From: Panicum virgatum
Taxonomy: Eukaryota; Streptophyta; Magnoliopsida; Poales; Poaceae
Length of the DNA stretch: 64,000 bases
Assembly (NCBI RefSeq): GCF_016808335.1
Contig: NC_053145.1
Location: forward strand, 25,696,001-25,760,000
Direction of reading: 5' to 3'
The position numbers and the translations under genes are program-made. The notes under the pieces were generated by a model that ran no database searches, was not told the DNA's origin, and was given only the letters and a program-made list of their open reading frames with translations. This document shows, one piece after another, positions 1 through 11,597 of the stretch (within the stretch, counting starts at the first letter, position 1; each line of letters begins with the position of its first letter).

Positions 1-1
1 T

Positions 2-2088
2 CTCAAGAGGTGCCAAGAGACGCACCTAGTTCTTAATTGGGAAAAGTGTCACTTTATGGTTAGAGAAGGAATTGTTCTCGGACATAGAGTGTCTGAGCGA
101 GGAATAAAAGTGGATCAGGCAAAAATCGATGTTATCGAACAGTTGCCACCCCCGACTAATGTCAAGGGAGTCATGAGTTTCCTAGATCATGCTGGTTTCT
201 ACAGGAGGTTCATTAAGGACTTCTCCCGTATAGCCAGACACTTGACCATCCTGCTGGCAAGGGATGCCCCGTTCAACTTTGACGAGGAATGCCTCGTAGC
301 CTTCTATACCCTCAAGAAGGCACTCGTTTCCGCACCCATCATCCAGCCTCTCGATTGGAAACTTCCTTTCGAGATCATGTGCGATGCAAGCGACTACGCC
401 ATAGGCGCAGTGCTAGGTCAATATAGAGATAAGCAACACTATGCTATATCCTACGCAAGTAAGACATTGACTGGACCCCAACTCAACTATGCCACAACAG
501 AAAAGGAACTCCTGGCGGTAGTATTCGCCATGGACAAGTTCAGGTCCTACATGGTCGGTGCTAAGGTGATTGTGTATACGGATCACGCAGCACTAAAGTA
601 TCTTCTAACCAAGAAGGACGCTAAGCCATGACTTATCCGTTGGATTCTGCTCCTACAAGAATTTGATCTGGAAATAAGAAACAAGAAAGGAGCAGATAAT
701 TGCATGGCAGACCATCTCTCAAAGATGAAAATACAAGGATCGGACCTCCCGATCAATGATTACTTGAGAGATGACACTCTCTTGAAGGTCACCTCATCCA
801 GTCCATGGTATGCAAACTTAGTGAACTTTATGGTGACTGGATACATACATCCGGGAGAAGACAAGAAGAAATTGATTCACCTTAGCAGATTTCATTTATG
901 GGATGATCCATATCTATTCAAGGTCTGCGCAGACGGCTTACTCTGCCACTGTATCCCATTATGTGAGACCCGCAAGATCCTAGAGTGTTGTCACTCCTCA
1001 CCCTATGGAGGACATTATGGAGCTTTCCAGACCCATGCAAAAGTTTGGCAAAGTGGATTCTTTTGGCCAAACATGTATGGAGATGCGAAGGAATTCGTGC
1101 GGTGTTGCCCAAGATGCCAAAAACACGGGAATATCAATTCCCGAGACGCAATGCCCCTGAAGAGTAATCTTTACGTGGATATCTTCGATGTTTGGGGAGT
1201 CGACTTCATGGGTCCTTTCCCAATGTCGGAGCAACGCGAGTACATCTTGGTGGCTGTGGACTACGTATCCAAATGGGTCGAAGCACTTCCTTGTGTTGTG
1301 GCCGACTCAAGGAGCTCCAAGAAAATGTTTCAGGAAATTATATTTCCTCGCTTTGGAGTTCCAAGAGTCGTGATCAGCGATGGAGGCTCACACTTCATTG
1401 ATAGAACCTTCAGGAAGTGCCTCCGCGAGCTAGGACTAGACCACCGGGTTGTGACACCATACCATCCCAAACAAGTGGTCAAGCAGAGACGTCTAATAAG
1501 CAAATCAAGAATATCTTGTAGAAGACGGTCAATGCCATGGGGAAGGGTTGGAAAAGCAAACTACCCGAGGCATTATGGGCTTATAGAACGGCTTACAGAA
1601 TGCCGATTGGTGTGACACCGTATCAACTAGTCTATGGCAAGACTTGTCACTTGCCAATTGAACTCCAGTATAAGTCCCATTGGGCTATTAAGAGGTGGAA
1701 CATGGATCTCCAATCAGCCGGAATCAAGAGACAAATCCAGTTGGCTGAGTTGGATGAGTGGAGGGAAAAGGCCTACCATAGCTCTAAACTCTATAAAGAG
1801 GGAACAAAAAGATGGCATGACAAGCGTATCAAGATCAAACAGTTCAAGCCAGGGGATAAGGTACTCCTCTTCAACTCCCGTGTTCGCTTGTTCGGTCATG
1901 GTAAGCTTAGGAGCAAATGGGAAGGCCCCTTCTTAGTTTTGAACGCCACTGACCATGGCGCCATAACCCTCCAGGACGATGACGGGAATGTTTTCAAGGC
2001 CAATGGCCAGAGATTGAAAATATTCCTCGAGCCCGAAATTCCCGAGCTCGAAGAAGTAGGTGTCTACGAGCTTACCGAGATAGAATAA
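2..2088 (+). pseudogene. Element D pol: RT end, RNase H and integrase, degenerate
   Basis: This reading frame encodes the thumb end of reverse transcriptase, RNase H and integrase of an Athila-like polyprotein. RNase H shows MCDASDYAIGAVLG (about 376-420) and VYTDHAALKYLL (about 570-610). Integrase has the HHCC zinc finger (about 985-1125, ending CPRCQKHG). Its DDE core has VDFMGPF (first Asp, about 1200) and VISDGGSHF (second Asp, about 1370). The GQAET segment (about 1485) probably carries the Glu. It is broken: TGA at 629-631 where the family has Arg, a one-base deletion near 1470, and a TAG near 1519. The frame is then open again to 2088. It cannot give a functional polyprotein. The frame is open from base 2, so the gene continues to the left. 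Confidence 0.9.
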
Positions 2089-2461
2089 TCATCTACGGTC
2101 GTCGCCGTACCTTAAACGTGCCTTATCTTAGGATAGATCTCTCTTTCTATTTCTCTCTTTCCATTTCTGGACAAACCCACCTACATACCCGAGAAGGGAA
2201 GGGGATTAGAGAAGCCTCCAGAAGCCCGGGGCCCACACCTGAAAGAGTGGGGCCGGCCGGCCTACCCAGGCTGGCCGGCCTACCCCAGGCCGGCCGGCCT
2301 CATCCTTTCGTGCAACGTTCCCTCAGGATTCAAACTCTTTGATCCTAAGTGTTCGGAGCCCGATGAGGTGATTTAAACTGGAAGGCTCCCCTCTCTTCCT
2401 CAGTTCAAGCCATTCACCAGTTTCCATCCCGAACTCCATTCCCTTCTCTGAGATCACCATC
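2089..2461 (+). other. Noncoding spacer of element D with GGCCGGCC clusters
   Basis: Between pol and the 3' ORF there is no supported ORF. The stretch 2250-2303 holds three closely spaced GGCCGGCC palindromes in a local repeat of about 25 bp. The same motif recurs elsewhere in elements D and A. Confidence 0.6.
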
Positions 2462-3328
2462 ATGGCCTCGCAAACTTCACCCAAAATCCCAAGATCCAAG
2501 GCCATGAATACACCCACTCCCAAAGAACCCTCCAAATCAAACCAGACAAGGGCTTCATCCAGCAGCCTCCGGATCATAGAGCCGGTGGAGATCGCCGCAT
2601 TCTCTCCATCGCCACCGGCTGGCGAGGGACGCCTGCCCCAGGCCGGCCGGCCTATGGGGGGCCGGCCGGCCTCCCCCCGAGGCCGTTCATCCCCCGGTTC
2701 GATGGAGAGATCGGTCCAGGGCCCGGTGTCGCGGGCCCTCATGCGCTCCCGCACACGCAGTCCGACACGACCAACCACGAGGATTCTTTACCCTAGGAAG
2801 GTTGTGACAAAGCGTGCGGGGACGTTGTCGAGCGGGGCACGTGTTGCGCAGGTCGCTGCACTACAAATGGTGCAGCAGAACCTGTCCACGTACTCCCCGG
2901 AGTACACTCCCGCTAGCCCTAGTCCTCCACGCCATCGCGTGACCGGGGCGAAGGTTGGCAGGGGGAAGGTGCTCATTCCCCCGTTGGACCGTACCGGCAT
3001 GGATCTCCTGCCAAGTTCGGTGCGCCGTCACATCCCGCCGCCACCGATCCGTGGACCAATTGAGGTCCATGCCTACACCGACTCCGACGACGAGGAGGAG
3101 GAGGAGGAGGAGGAGGAGCCCAACGACGTCGCCTCTCTCCGTGAGTAGCTTGCTGCTCTCCGGTTACGCCTCAACAACATGGATGAGCGCATAGCCGAAA
3201 CGGAGATAGATCGGATGGAGTTGGGGGATAGGGTAGACACCCTTCACAAGGTAGTCTGTTCCAAGATCAAACACCTTGCGAAGGAGACTGGGAATGAGGA
3301 TCTTTATAGATCCCCGGATCCCATGTAG
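2462..3328 (+). pseudogene. Element D 3' ORF (Athila-type extra ORF), interrupted by TAG
   Basis: The ORF starts at ATG 2462 and reads 228 codons to TAG at 3146-3148. The same frame then continues open to a second TAG at 3326-3328, so the original product was probably about 288 residues. The N-terminal half is basic and rich in Ser, Pro and Arg, and includes translated GGCCGGCC repeats (AGRP motifs). A run of Asp and Glu lies at about residues 207-218. The part after the stop (LRLRLNNMDERIAETE and on) looks helical, possibly coiled coil. Its position after integrase and before the LTR matches the extra ORF often called env-like in Athila elements. I see no membrane segment or signal peptide here, so the env label is not supported. 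Function unknown. Confidence 0.6.
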
Positions 3329-4810
3329 GTGTAGGTTTAGTCTTGGGTGCTTTCATTTCTTTTTTTCCTTCACTAGTTCAATTTTGTAATCAGCAACACC
3401 CCCATTTCCCTTTCAATAAAATAAAATCTCAAGTTGTTCCTCCTTGTGTTTATGTGGTTGGTGCACATGTGTGTGCCAACCACAACCCCCTGCTCTCACG
3501 TTTCATCATTGCACAGAAAATTCAAACAAGAAAGATGAACACCAGATGTCAGAGAAATTTGAATAAATTCCGAAGGAAACGCAAGCCGGGCGGCTTAAAC
3601 CAGGCCGGTCGGTCTGAGATTTTTAGACAAACTACAAAACCACCCTCACTGGAGCAGAAGGAATCAGCCTGAGCTTGTGCAAAAAGAGTCACCGAGAGTG
3701 GCCACAGGCCCAGGCCGGCCGGCCCTACCTGTTGACCTTCCTCTGGCCCCCTTCCGCGTACTCACGGTTTGCCACTTCTACTCCCTGCTCCTTCTTGGTT
3801 TCGTTCAATTTCATTCAAATGCTTGCTAGTTAAAATCAAATAAAATACTTGAATGAACTGATTAAGAAGAGTTGAAATCTTTTCACAAACCATGATGTGC
3901 TAGGATTTATTTCGTATGCAAGTACCGAAATACCTCTGGAACTCATTTTTAGGATCACTTGATTACTTGCTTATTGCTCTCTACGATATAAGGACAAGGA
4001 GTTATGCTAGTTCTTGCCTCAGGGTCTTGGAAGTTTTTCAATTTGAAAATTCAAAATCAGGCAAAACTCTTTTGCTCGACTTTACCATACCCATTCCAGA
4101 GCCATACTCATGAAATCCAGACACATAGCAATCCTATACATTGTGAGCTTGCTCAAGTTTAGTGCCTTTAAGGAAGTTTAGAATGATACATCTCAATGGG
4201 ATCGTTCACGTACACGTCCATCAACTCGAGTCTATGAAGTGTGGTAATAAAACGAATACTACGCTCCCCTAAAAAGAAAGCAAAGGATGAACAATATTCA
4301 TTCCTTGTCTCAAAAAAAAAGAGAAAAGGGGAGATGTGTAGTGTTATATATAAAACCACCAGGGATCTCTTCTCATCTATCACTTGCACTTGACCCAAGA
4401 GATGAACATCTAGATTCCTAAGAGACACCAGGTTTGATCTTGCAAAACAAATGTTATGGATATGCAACATACTTAGCTCCACAAACTCTGTTACAAAGCA
4501 AACTTTGAAAAAGTGAGGTATGAACAAAATTGAGTGAATGAGTGACTTGAGCAAAAAGAGTATGTCTTGGGTTTATTTAAAAAAACAAAAATACCACTCC
4601 AAGTACTACGAGGCAGGGCTAGTCATTATCTTCATCGATTTGTTCTGGAGATCAATAGGTGAACATGAAGGTGTTAGCCACCCGGAATCCGAGGTATGAA
4701 CGGAAACCTTTGAAATAACTCTTATGTACACTAGCGTTTGTGAACCCTGGACTTTGCTTGATCCTCAGGAATCTTTATCGACCCCTTTTGCTCGGGACGA
4801 GCAAAGTCTA
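3329..4810 (+). other. 3' noncoding region of element D
   Basis: AT-rich stretch between the 3' ORF and the purine tract. I see no supported gene. It contains a GGCCGGCC motif near 3714 and, close to its end, the phrase GGGACGAGCAAAGTCTA, which also precedes the LTR of element A in a diverged form. Confidence 0.6.
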
Positions 4811-4822
4811 GGTGTGGGGGCG
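4811..4822 (+). other. Polypurine tract of element D
   Basis: GGTGTGGGGGCG lies immediately 5' of the LTR start at 4823. This is the expected position of the plus-strand DNA primer. Confidence 0.6.
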
Positions 4823-6121
4823 TGTTGGCGGTCAATTTCAATGATTTTTACCACCAACATTCCTTCAGATTTCATTCATTTGGAACTATATTACTATGAT
4901 TTCTACTAACATTAACAAGTTCCATAAGTTTTGATGTTTATTTGAAGTCAGGAGCAACTGGTGCAAAGTTGGGCCAAAATGGGGCAAACCCCAGGCCAGC
5001 CGGCCGGCCCCTGTCATGTCTGGCCTTGAAACTTTGTGGAGAGTTCCTTGAGCCCGAGGTTGAGCCACTACAAGATGGGTTTTGTACCATTCATGAGTTA
5101 AGACCGAAAGGCCTGGACCATGTTAAGTGGAGATCAAAACCCATGACAACTCAAAGAATCAGAGCCCAATTCAACCTAGGAAGCAACATGGGCCTGGAGA
5201 GCAACAAGTCGGTGCAATGCGAGCCTGAGCCAAGCCAGAGCCAGGCTGGCCAGCCTAGGAGAGGCCGGTCGGTCTCTAACTGCCGCCGTTGGATCTATGC
5301 AACCGTTACCGACCTTCAGAGACAATCCAGAGTGTCCCTGCAGAGGCAGTGGCCACGCGGCCACATCCCCAGGCCGGCCGGCCTAGGGGAGGCCGGCCGG
5401 CCCCACTTGGCGGCCTTTGAAGCTCTAATTGGCGTGAAGGACAAGCATAACCGTCTTACCTGCGTGCAACTGACGCTTAGACCAGTACCGACCTCAGAGT
5501 AGTATAAATACAACACCTTACCCCTCTTGTAACACACACCATTCCATAGAGAAGAGAGTCTCTTGTACACTTGTGTTGAGTAGGAAGAGAGTGAGGTGAG
5601 TGCTCTGGTGAAAGCCGAGCTAAAAGGAGTGGACTCGAGTCTCTCGGTCTTACTCCACTTTGTATCCGCCTCGGAGGAATTTATTTGAGTAAGCTCCTTG
5701 TCTCAACTTCAGTTTCTCACTAGCTTTACTTTCTGTCTTAGTTACTAGTTAAGTACTTACTTTGATCTGCGGGATCCTGAGTCTGCGTAAGTAGCAAGTT
5801 CTACTTATCTGAGGTTGCTTTCTATCTAAGTACACGGTAGGAGCAAGTAGCTCGAGGGCTGTGGGCGTGGTGCCCAGGCCTGGTAGTTACCTTAGGTTGT
5901 GTTCCACCCCACGGAACCATTGTGGTAGTCGGTAGATGGTGACAGCCCTATCTGTCCTTTGTAGTCCACCACGTTCGGGTGTTTTCATAGCAGTAGTGCA
6001 GGTTGCCGTTGGACTCCCCTCTCATCCCTTTCTGAAGTTCTTCCTCTTCCAGCCGCCGAAGCAGATCAAGTTAGTAGTTAGCTCGTTAGCTAGTCAGAGT
6101 AGTAAGTTATCTAGAGTTAGG
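4823..6121 (+). repeat. Element D 3' LTR, left part
   Basis: The LTR starts with TGTTGGC, the inverse of GCCAACA at its far end (25611), and is cut by element A after the target TTAGG (6117-6121). It carries GGCCGGCC motifs near 4998, 5375 and 5395, and a TATA box at 5503. Confidence 0.85.
5503..5510 (+). promoter_or_regulatory. TATA box of element D LTR
   Basis: TATAAATA lies in the middle of the LTR, in the sense of the element, and is followed by a pyrimidine- and A-rich leader. This is the usual layout of an LTR promoter. Confidence 0.6.
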
Positions 6122-7541
6122 TGTTGGCGCTCCTTAAGTATCCATTTTATCACCTGTTTAACTTTGATAATGGCATGAATTTAATATCAGAATCACTAAC
6201 CATCCTAACCTCGGCCCAATTATTGGTCGTTTTCGCGTTTTCACATATATTTTGGAGGTACTTCGTTTTTGCAGGTTTTTAACCAATTTTGGAGCATGAA
6301 ATGGCGAGGCCCATGATCACGCGATGACACGAAGAAAGACGAAGGCCAAAGCCCGAACAAAGGATCGAAGGCCATGATGATTAGAGGCCCGTTCATGCAC
6401 ATCCACCCTCCAATGAAGCCCAAAGGACAAAGCCCACAAGATAAGATCGAGATACTTCGGGGCTAAGCAAATCAAAGAGATATTTAAGGAAGGATTTTCC
6501 ATCCTATCCTTCTCCTCGAAGAAATCTCGAAGATAACGACGTCTAATGGGGTGCAATCGTGAAAGACATAAACTCTAGAAGATTCCAGGAGACTTGGGGA
6601 GAAATATGAACACGAGACGGCGAAGGAAAGAGCCAGGCCGACCGGCCTAGGCTCATTGGGCCGGCCGGCCCAGCCCTTTTCTAGGTCGGTTCGACCTCCC
6701 CTTTGACCGAGGGTTCCCTGAGGCTATTTAAAGACCCCTCCCCAAGGTTCACGCAGAGATCAATTCGGGAGATGACGTCAAGGAGCAGAGAAGATAGAGG
6801 GACACCTCTCGGAGAGCTGAGGGTCGTGCTAGTTGTCTAGGGTTCGCCCTAGACTACGTGAGAACCTTGCAAGGAAGACCACGTCGGAGTTCTGGAGCTA
6901 GGATCATCAAGATCAAGGTAGGGCCCCGGTTGTGATCTTGTGATGTACAATCATTCATGGTGAAGTTATTTGTAATTCCGAATGTTTAGCGACCATGTCC
7001 TCTCTTTCGATTTCGATCTTTTCTTTGGGTTTGCTTCATCCTAGATCTATTATCGAGATAGATCGCTTAGCATGATCTTGTAGTCATGGTGGCTAGAGGT
7101 TCATGGCGGAACTACCAAAGGGGGTTCGACTTGCTTCAGGGTATTTCGTTCAAAAGGTGGGCGTCGTGACAGGCCGTCTCCACAGAGTAGGCGGAGTATC
7201 GAGGGATCGGATTGGAGCTTTTGGGTTTAAAGAGGCTTTTCTTTGAGATTCACATCTACCTTACTTCACTTCATCTAGCTGGAACTATAACATATGCATG
7301 ATCTAGGAGATCTAGATTGGTTATCTCTAACTTTTTCTCGCTACCGTCGGTGTTTGTCATTTTTAGTAGATTAGATTCATTTTACACCACATCAACACAA
7401 AGGAATCTCTATGCTAGTAGATTGTTTCTTGTCTCTTTGGTTCCGTGGATTGATAAACCTTGGGGGAATACTCTAAGGGAAAAGCTACACGAAACCGTGT
7501 GCTTGCGGTATATAAATCGGGGGCGCTAAGGAGCGTCAACA
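6122..7541 (+). repeat. Element A 5' LTR
   Basis: 1420 bp, starting TGTTGGCGCTCC and ending GGAGCGTCAACA, so its termini are imperfect inverted repeats. It is nearly identical to 24018-25436. It contains GGCCGGCC at about 6661 and a TATTTAAA box at 6725. Confidence 0.95.
6725..6732 (+). promoter_or_regulatory. TATA-like box of element A LTR
   Basis: TATTTAAA occurs at the same LTR position in both copies (again at 24620-24627). Confidence 0.5.
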
Positions 7542-7549
7542 AGCTTTTC

Positions 7550-7567
7550 TGGCGCCGTTGCCGGGGA
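7550..7567 (+). other. Primer binding site of element A
   Basis: TGGCGCCGTTGCCGGGGA lies 8 bp after the 5' LTR. From established knowledge this is complementary to the 3' end of a plant tRNA-Asp and is typical of Athila elements. Confidence 0.8.
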
Positions 7568-7797
7568 ACCATCGATTTAAGATCCAATCTTACTTGCATT
7601 CGGAAATATTTCTTGATTTTTCTTTTTGACCTTTTTAGATCTCTTATTTTTCTGAGCTAACTAAAAAAAATGGATCTATTCCACGAAAATCAATCTAATC
7701 TAGAGTTTGTTTTATTTTTCTTTTATATTTTAGATCTTGTATATTCATCTTTTAGATCTCGTATATATTTTTCTTTTTCACTAACCCCTAACAGGTG

Positions 7798-9356
7798 ATG
7801 GATAGAAGCCTCTCCAACAAACCCGAAAATTTTGTGGATGATCCAGAAAAAATTTACAGGCAAAGGAGACGAGAAGCACGATCAAGGAAGCCGGAACTAG
7901 TTGATCCAAAAGTTGAAGCCGACGGTTCATCGTCTTCACCTCAAGCAACTCCACCACCAAGTCCAAAGGAGGCGCCACTTCACCAAGGGATGGCGCTACC
8001 GGAGCCGGAGCGTACGATCGGAGAGCTATGCACTCCGGACATTCAGGACTTGCCGATCCAAAATCTCGACAACATCGGAGTTCCGTTCGAGATCAAGACT
8101 TCAATCATAAGGATGGTGCAAAGCTCGCCCTTCACAGGAAAAGAAGACGCTAATCTACATCTTCAAGCGTTCCTCCAACTATGCCGCACCTTCGACATGC
8201 AAGGGATGACTCAAGATCAAATAAGAGCGAGGCTCTTTCCGTTCTCTCTACTTGGGAGAGGGCTGCACGGTGCAAAATTGGGAGTCCTTGATGAAAGAAT
8301 TCATGATGGAGTTCTACTCGCCGGGCAAGACCCAGATTCTGCGCAACAAGATTGCAACATTCGCGCAAGCCCCGATGGAGACTATTGTGGAAGCCTATGA
8401 GCGCTTCAACGACTACATCCGCGTCGTACCTCATCACAAGTTCTCAAGGGAGGATGTGGTCCAGAAGTTCTATCAAGGCCTCACCACTGCATCAAGGGGG
8501 ATCATTGACGCATCGGCCGGAGGTTCTATCATTGAGCTCACGCCTACTCAAGTTTTCAAGCTATTCAAGAAGGTGGTGGACAATGACGCATGGGCATCAT
8601 CGGGGCACCTACAACCACTCCAAGCCATGGGCGCCGCGAAGAGTGTATTGCAAGTGGAACACGAAGAAGTGCTAGAAGGGAAGATCGACTCGCTCGTGAG
8701 AAGGTTGGAGAAGATGGAAGTGGAAAAGAGAGAAGCCCAGGCTATCGATTTGAAGACGGCCGAAGCAAGGTCTACATGTGAAGAATGTGGAGAGTATGGC
8801 CATGTCCAAAAGAATTGCCCAGAGGAAGCCAAGATGCTCGACTACATGAAGAAGGGAGAATGGATTCCGCTGACCAACTTCCGCTACGGGCATGGTAGAC
8901 CCCAATTTAATGCAAGCTCTTCCATTCAAAACTCGGTGCCTCTTCGTATACAATTGAAGGAGTTCATGGAGGAGCAAGGCAAGATCAACAAGGACACCAT
9001 CACCAAGTTCAAGGCTATGGACAAGATCTTGGAGAACATTGATTGCAAGGTGACGGAAGTCGGGAGCTCTAACCTTCAAGTACTCAACATGATGAAGATG
9101 CTAGAAACACAAGTAGCCCAGCTCGCCGGATGCCTATCTAGCAATGAAGGAAAATTGCCCAGGTAACCTCAAAGTCCGGAGATGGCTAAGGCAATTCAAA
9201 CTCGCTCGGGAAAGGAGACCGAAGAACCCGAACATGTGGCGGGAGCAAGGAAGCCTAAGCCAAGAGTTGAAGTGGAGACCATCATCAAGGAGAAGGCACC
9301 TACTCCTAAGCCAGAGATAGTTACCGAAGAGCCGGAGTTTGAGCTAGATGATATAG
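7798..9356 (+). pseudogene. Element A gag and N-terminal protease region, frameshifted
   Basis: ATG at 7798 opens an Athila-type gag. The capsid region includes DANLHLQAFLQLCRTFDMQG (about 8148-8207). Near 8260 a small deletion removes part of the conserved segment and shifts the frame by one. The gag resumes with VQNWE and reads on through a CCHC knuckle, CEECGEYGHVQKNC (about 8776-8817). A TAA at 9164-9166 interrupts it again, after which the same frame continues to the foldback insertion at 9357. Removing that insertion and one TSD copy makes the frame continuous with 10661, so gag and protease were one ORF. Gag would form the particle and bind RNA through the knuckle. This copy is not translatable in full. 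Confidence 0.85.
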
Positions 9357-10660
9357 TGCCAGGATCAAGTCACACGTATATACAACAGAATGAACAGTAT
9401 ATCATAGCACATATCACGTAAAAAGACATAATAAAGCGAATACGAATGTTATTTATTACATTAATGACAAAATGTCTGATACAGCGGAAGCGGAGTACAA
9501 AATACGAATAAAGCTCTCCGAAGCTGAAGCAGGGCGCCACAGGGACGTCGACTGGGAGACGAACACCTAGAAGTCCTCGTAGTCCTGGTAGCGCTGGACG
9601 AACTCCCTCGTGTCGGCAGGAACTGAGCAGCAGTAGCGTATCCAAGAGGAAAAAGTAGAGAAGAGGCAAGAGTGAGTACACAACTTGTACTCAACAAGTA
9701 TAACACAAACTATGAGGCTCTAGGCTGGCTGACTCAACTGCATTAGCTTTTAAGTGTTGGCAAAATTTTATTAAAGCTATTTACTACAAGTTGATGAATT
9801 ACCATTAACCCAGTTACATAGTACTTAGTCAAGATTAAACATGTTACTACTGAGAACCAAACCGAAACCAAGCCACCAAGGTAACCCCGAGAAGCACCTC
9901 CCTCGTCGGAAGGAGATAACTTCACTAATCAAAAGGAGGATCTGGGCCGCTCATAACCGTGAGCACGGCTAGTATACCAGTTTTACACTCTGCAGAGGTT
10001 GCACATCTTTACCCACAAGTCGTGAGCTACGCCAGTTGTTCATCACACTTCCTTAGGTGAGATGGCTAGCGACTCACTACGAGGCCGTTACAAAGAATCT
10101 CGTTGGTAAGGCGTAACCGCTAAGAGTTAGGTCGGCGACGATGGGGCCCACCTCACGGGGGTACAAGCACAGGAGCTCAATCCAAGCACAGACCAGCCGG
10201 AGGAGCAGGGACCATTGAAGCTTACTACTCTTGCCCCGCAGGTAAGTTACTCCAAACCAAAAAGACCTAATTAATAAGCCAAGTCTATCCCATTCTAGCC
10301 TTGTGGTAGCGCTGTTGTCCCAGGTTGTCGCTCTATGAACCGGTCCTTATGGAGAGTGGCCAACCAAGCACTAAGCACCGTGCTGGACTACGAGGACTTC
10401 TAGGTGTTCGTCTCCCAGTCGACGTCCCTGTGGCGCCCTGCTTCAGCTTCGGAGAGCTTTATTCGTATTTTGTACTCCGCTTCCGCTGTATCAGACATTT
10501 TGTCATTAATGTAATAAATAACATTCGTATTCGCTTTATTATGTCTTTTTACGTGATATGTGCTATGATATACTGTTCATTCTGTTGTATATACGTGTGA
10601 CTTGATCCTGGCACGTATATGATTGCTCGGTTTATGTTCTTTTATAAACCGGGTGTTACA
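9357..10660. mobile_element. LTR-derived foldback element in element A (TSD TATAG)
   Basis: This 1304-bp insertion is flanked by TATAG (9352-9356 and 10661-10665), and its removal restores the gag-protease frame. The left part (9357 to about 10384) is colinear with the 3' end of the minus-strand Tekay-like LTR seen at 18859-22145, minus an internal segment. The right part (10385-10613) is an inverted copy of 9357-9585. As far as I can read, the two 229-bp arms are identical. The right end reads to the natural LTR terminus (GGGTGTTACA, 10651-10660). The left end starts at TGCCAGG, 47 bp inside the natural terminus. It has no coding capacity; the reading frames in the arms are shadows. Confidence 0.85.
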
Positions 10661-11597
10661 TATAGACACCAAGATTCTACCGCCAAGGCCACGATACCGC
10701 AAAGGTAAACATGAAGATGAGCAATTCAACAAATTTGTTGACATGGTACGCAGGTTGAGCATCAATATGCCGCTCTTGGACACTCTACAAGTTCCGATGT
10801 ATTCTCGCTACTTCAAAGACATCATGGGAAACAAGCGCGAGATACCGCCAAGCACTGTCAAGCTAACCGAGGAATGTAGCGCGGCAATCGGTAATGAAGC
10901 TCCTAAAAAGAAGAGGGACCCTGGATGTCCTACCATCCCGTGTTCCATTGGATCTCTTATGTTCGAAAGAGCACTTTGTGATCTCGGTGCAAGTGTGAGC
11001 GTCATGCCCAAGAATGTGTTCGAGAAGCTACGCTTACCGGAGCCGGAGCCCACAGCCATGTGCCTAGAGTTAGCGGACAATTCCGTTCGCTATCCTTTGG
11101 GAATCACCGAAGACGTGCCCGTGAAGATTGGAGAACACTTAGTCCCCGTTGACTTTGTGATTCTCGAGATGGGAGAAGGGAGCAAGGTGCCTCTCATACT
11201 TGGGAGGCCTTTCCTCAAGACCGCAAGGGCAAACATCGATGTTGGCAAGGGGGAGATAAAGTTCGACATTAATGGAACCTCAAGCGAATTCGAGTTTCGT
11301 CCACGCCTCGAGGTATGCAACATGATCAATGTCAAATATGTTCCGCCTCACCGCCGTGTCACAGAGGAGAAGCCAAAGAAAGAAGAGGAGCCGAACAAGA
11401 AGGAAGCGAAGAAGGAGATAGAAGTCGTCGCGTCCATCGCGACAAAGAAGATCGCTGCACCCATCAAGAAGAAAGGTAAAAGCCCGCCTGTGAAGACCAA
11501 AAAGACGACTAACGTAGAAGACAAACCCGCACCAAGGATTGTGCGGAAGTGGGTACCCAAGACTGCAGCGCTACCACCGAGCTTTGGTCCGAAGTGA
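10661..11597 (+). pseudogene. Element A aspartic protease region
   Basis: This is the continuation of the gag-protease frame after the foldback. The reading frame across the repaired junction is ..DDIDTK.. The catalytic motif is DLGASVSVMP (about 10981-11010), the Athila form of the D(S/T)GA protease motif, followed by VPLILGRPFLKTA, the second conserved loop. The C-terminal tail is Lys- and Glu-rich and ends at TGA 11595-11597. In other Athila elements RT would follow; here none does. The stretch itself has no internal stop. The protease would process Gag in the particle. Confidence 0.85.

Noticed and set aside
7550..7567. Part of a tRNA gene
   Set aside because: Only the PBS complementary to a tRNA 3' end is present; no cloverleaf follows.
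9370..9681. 103-codon minus-strand frame, repeated at 10325-10600 and relatives at 16066 and 19004
   Set aside because: The repeats are the LTR ends themselves; frames vary between copies, so they are not conserved coding sequence.
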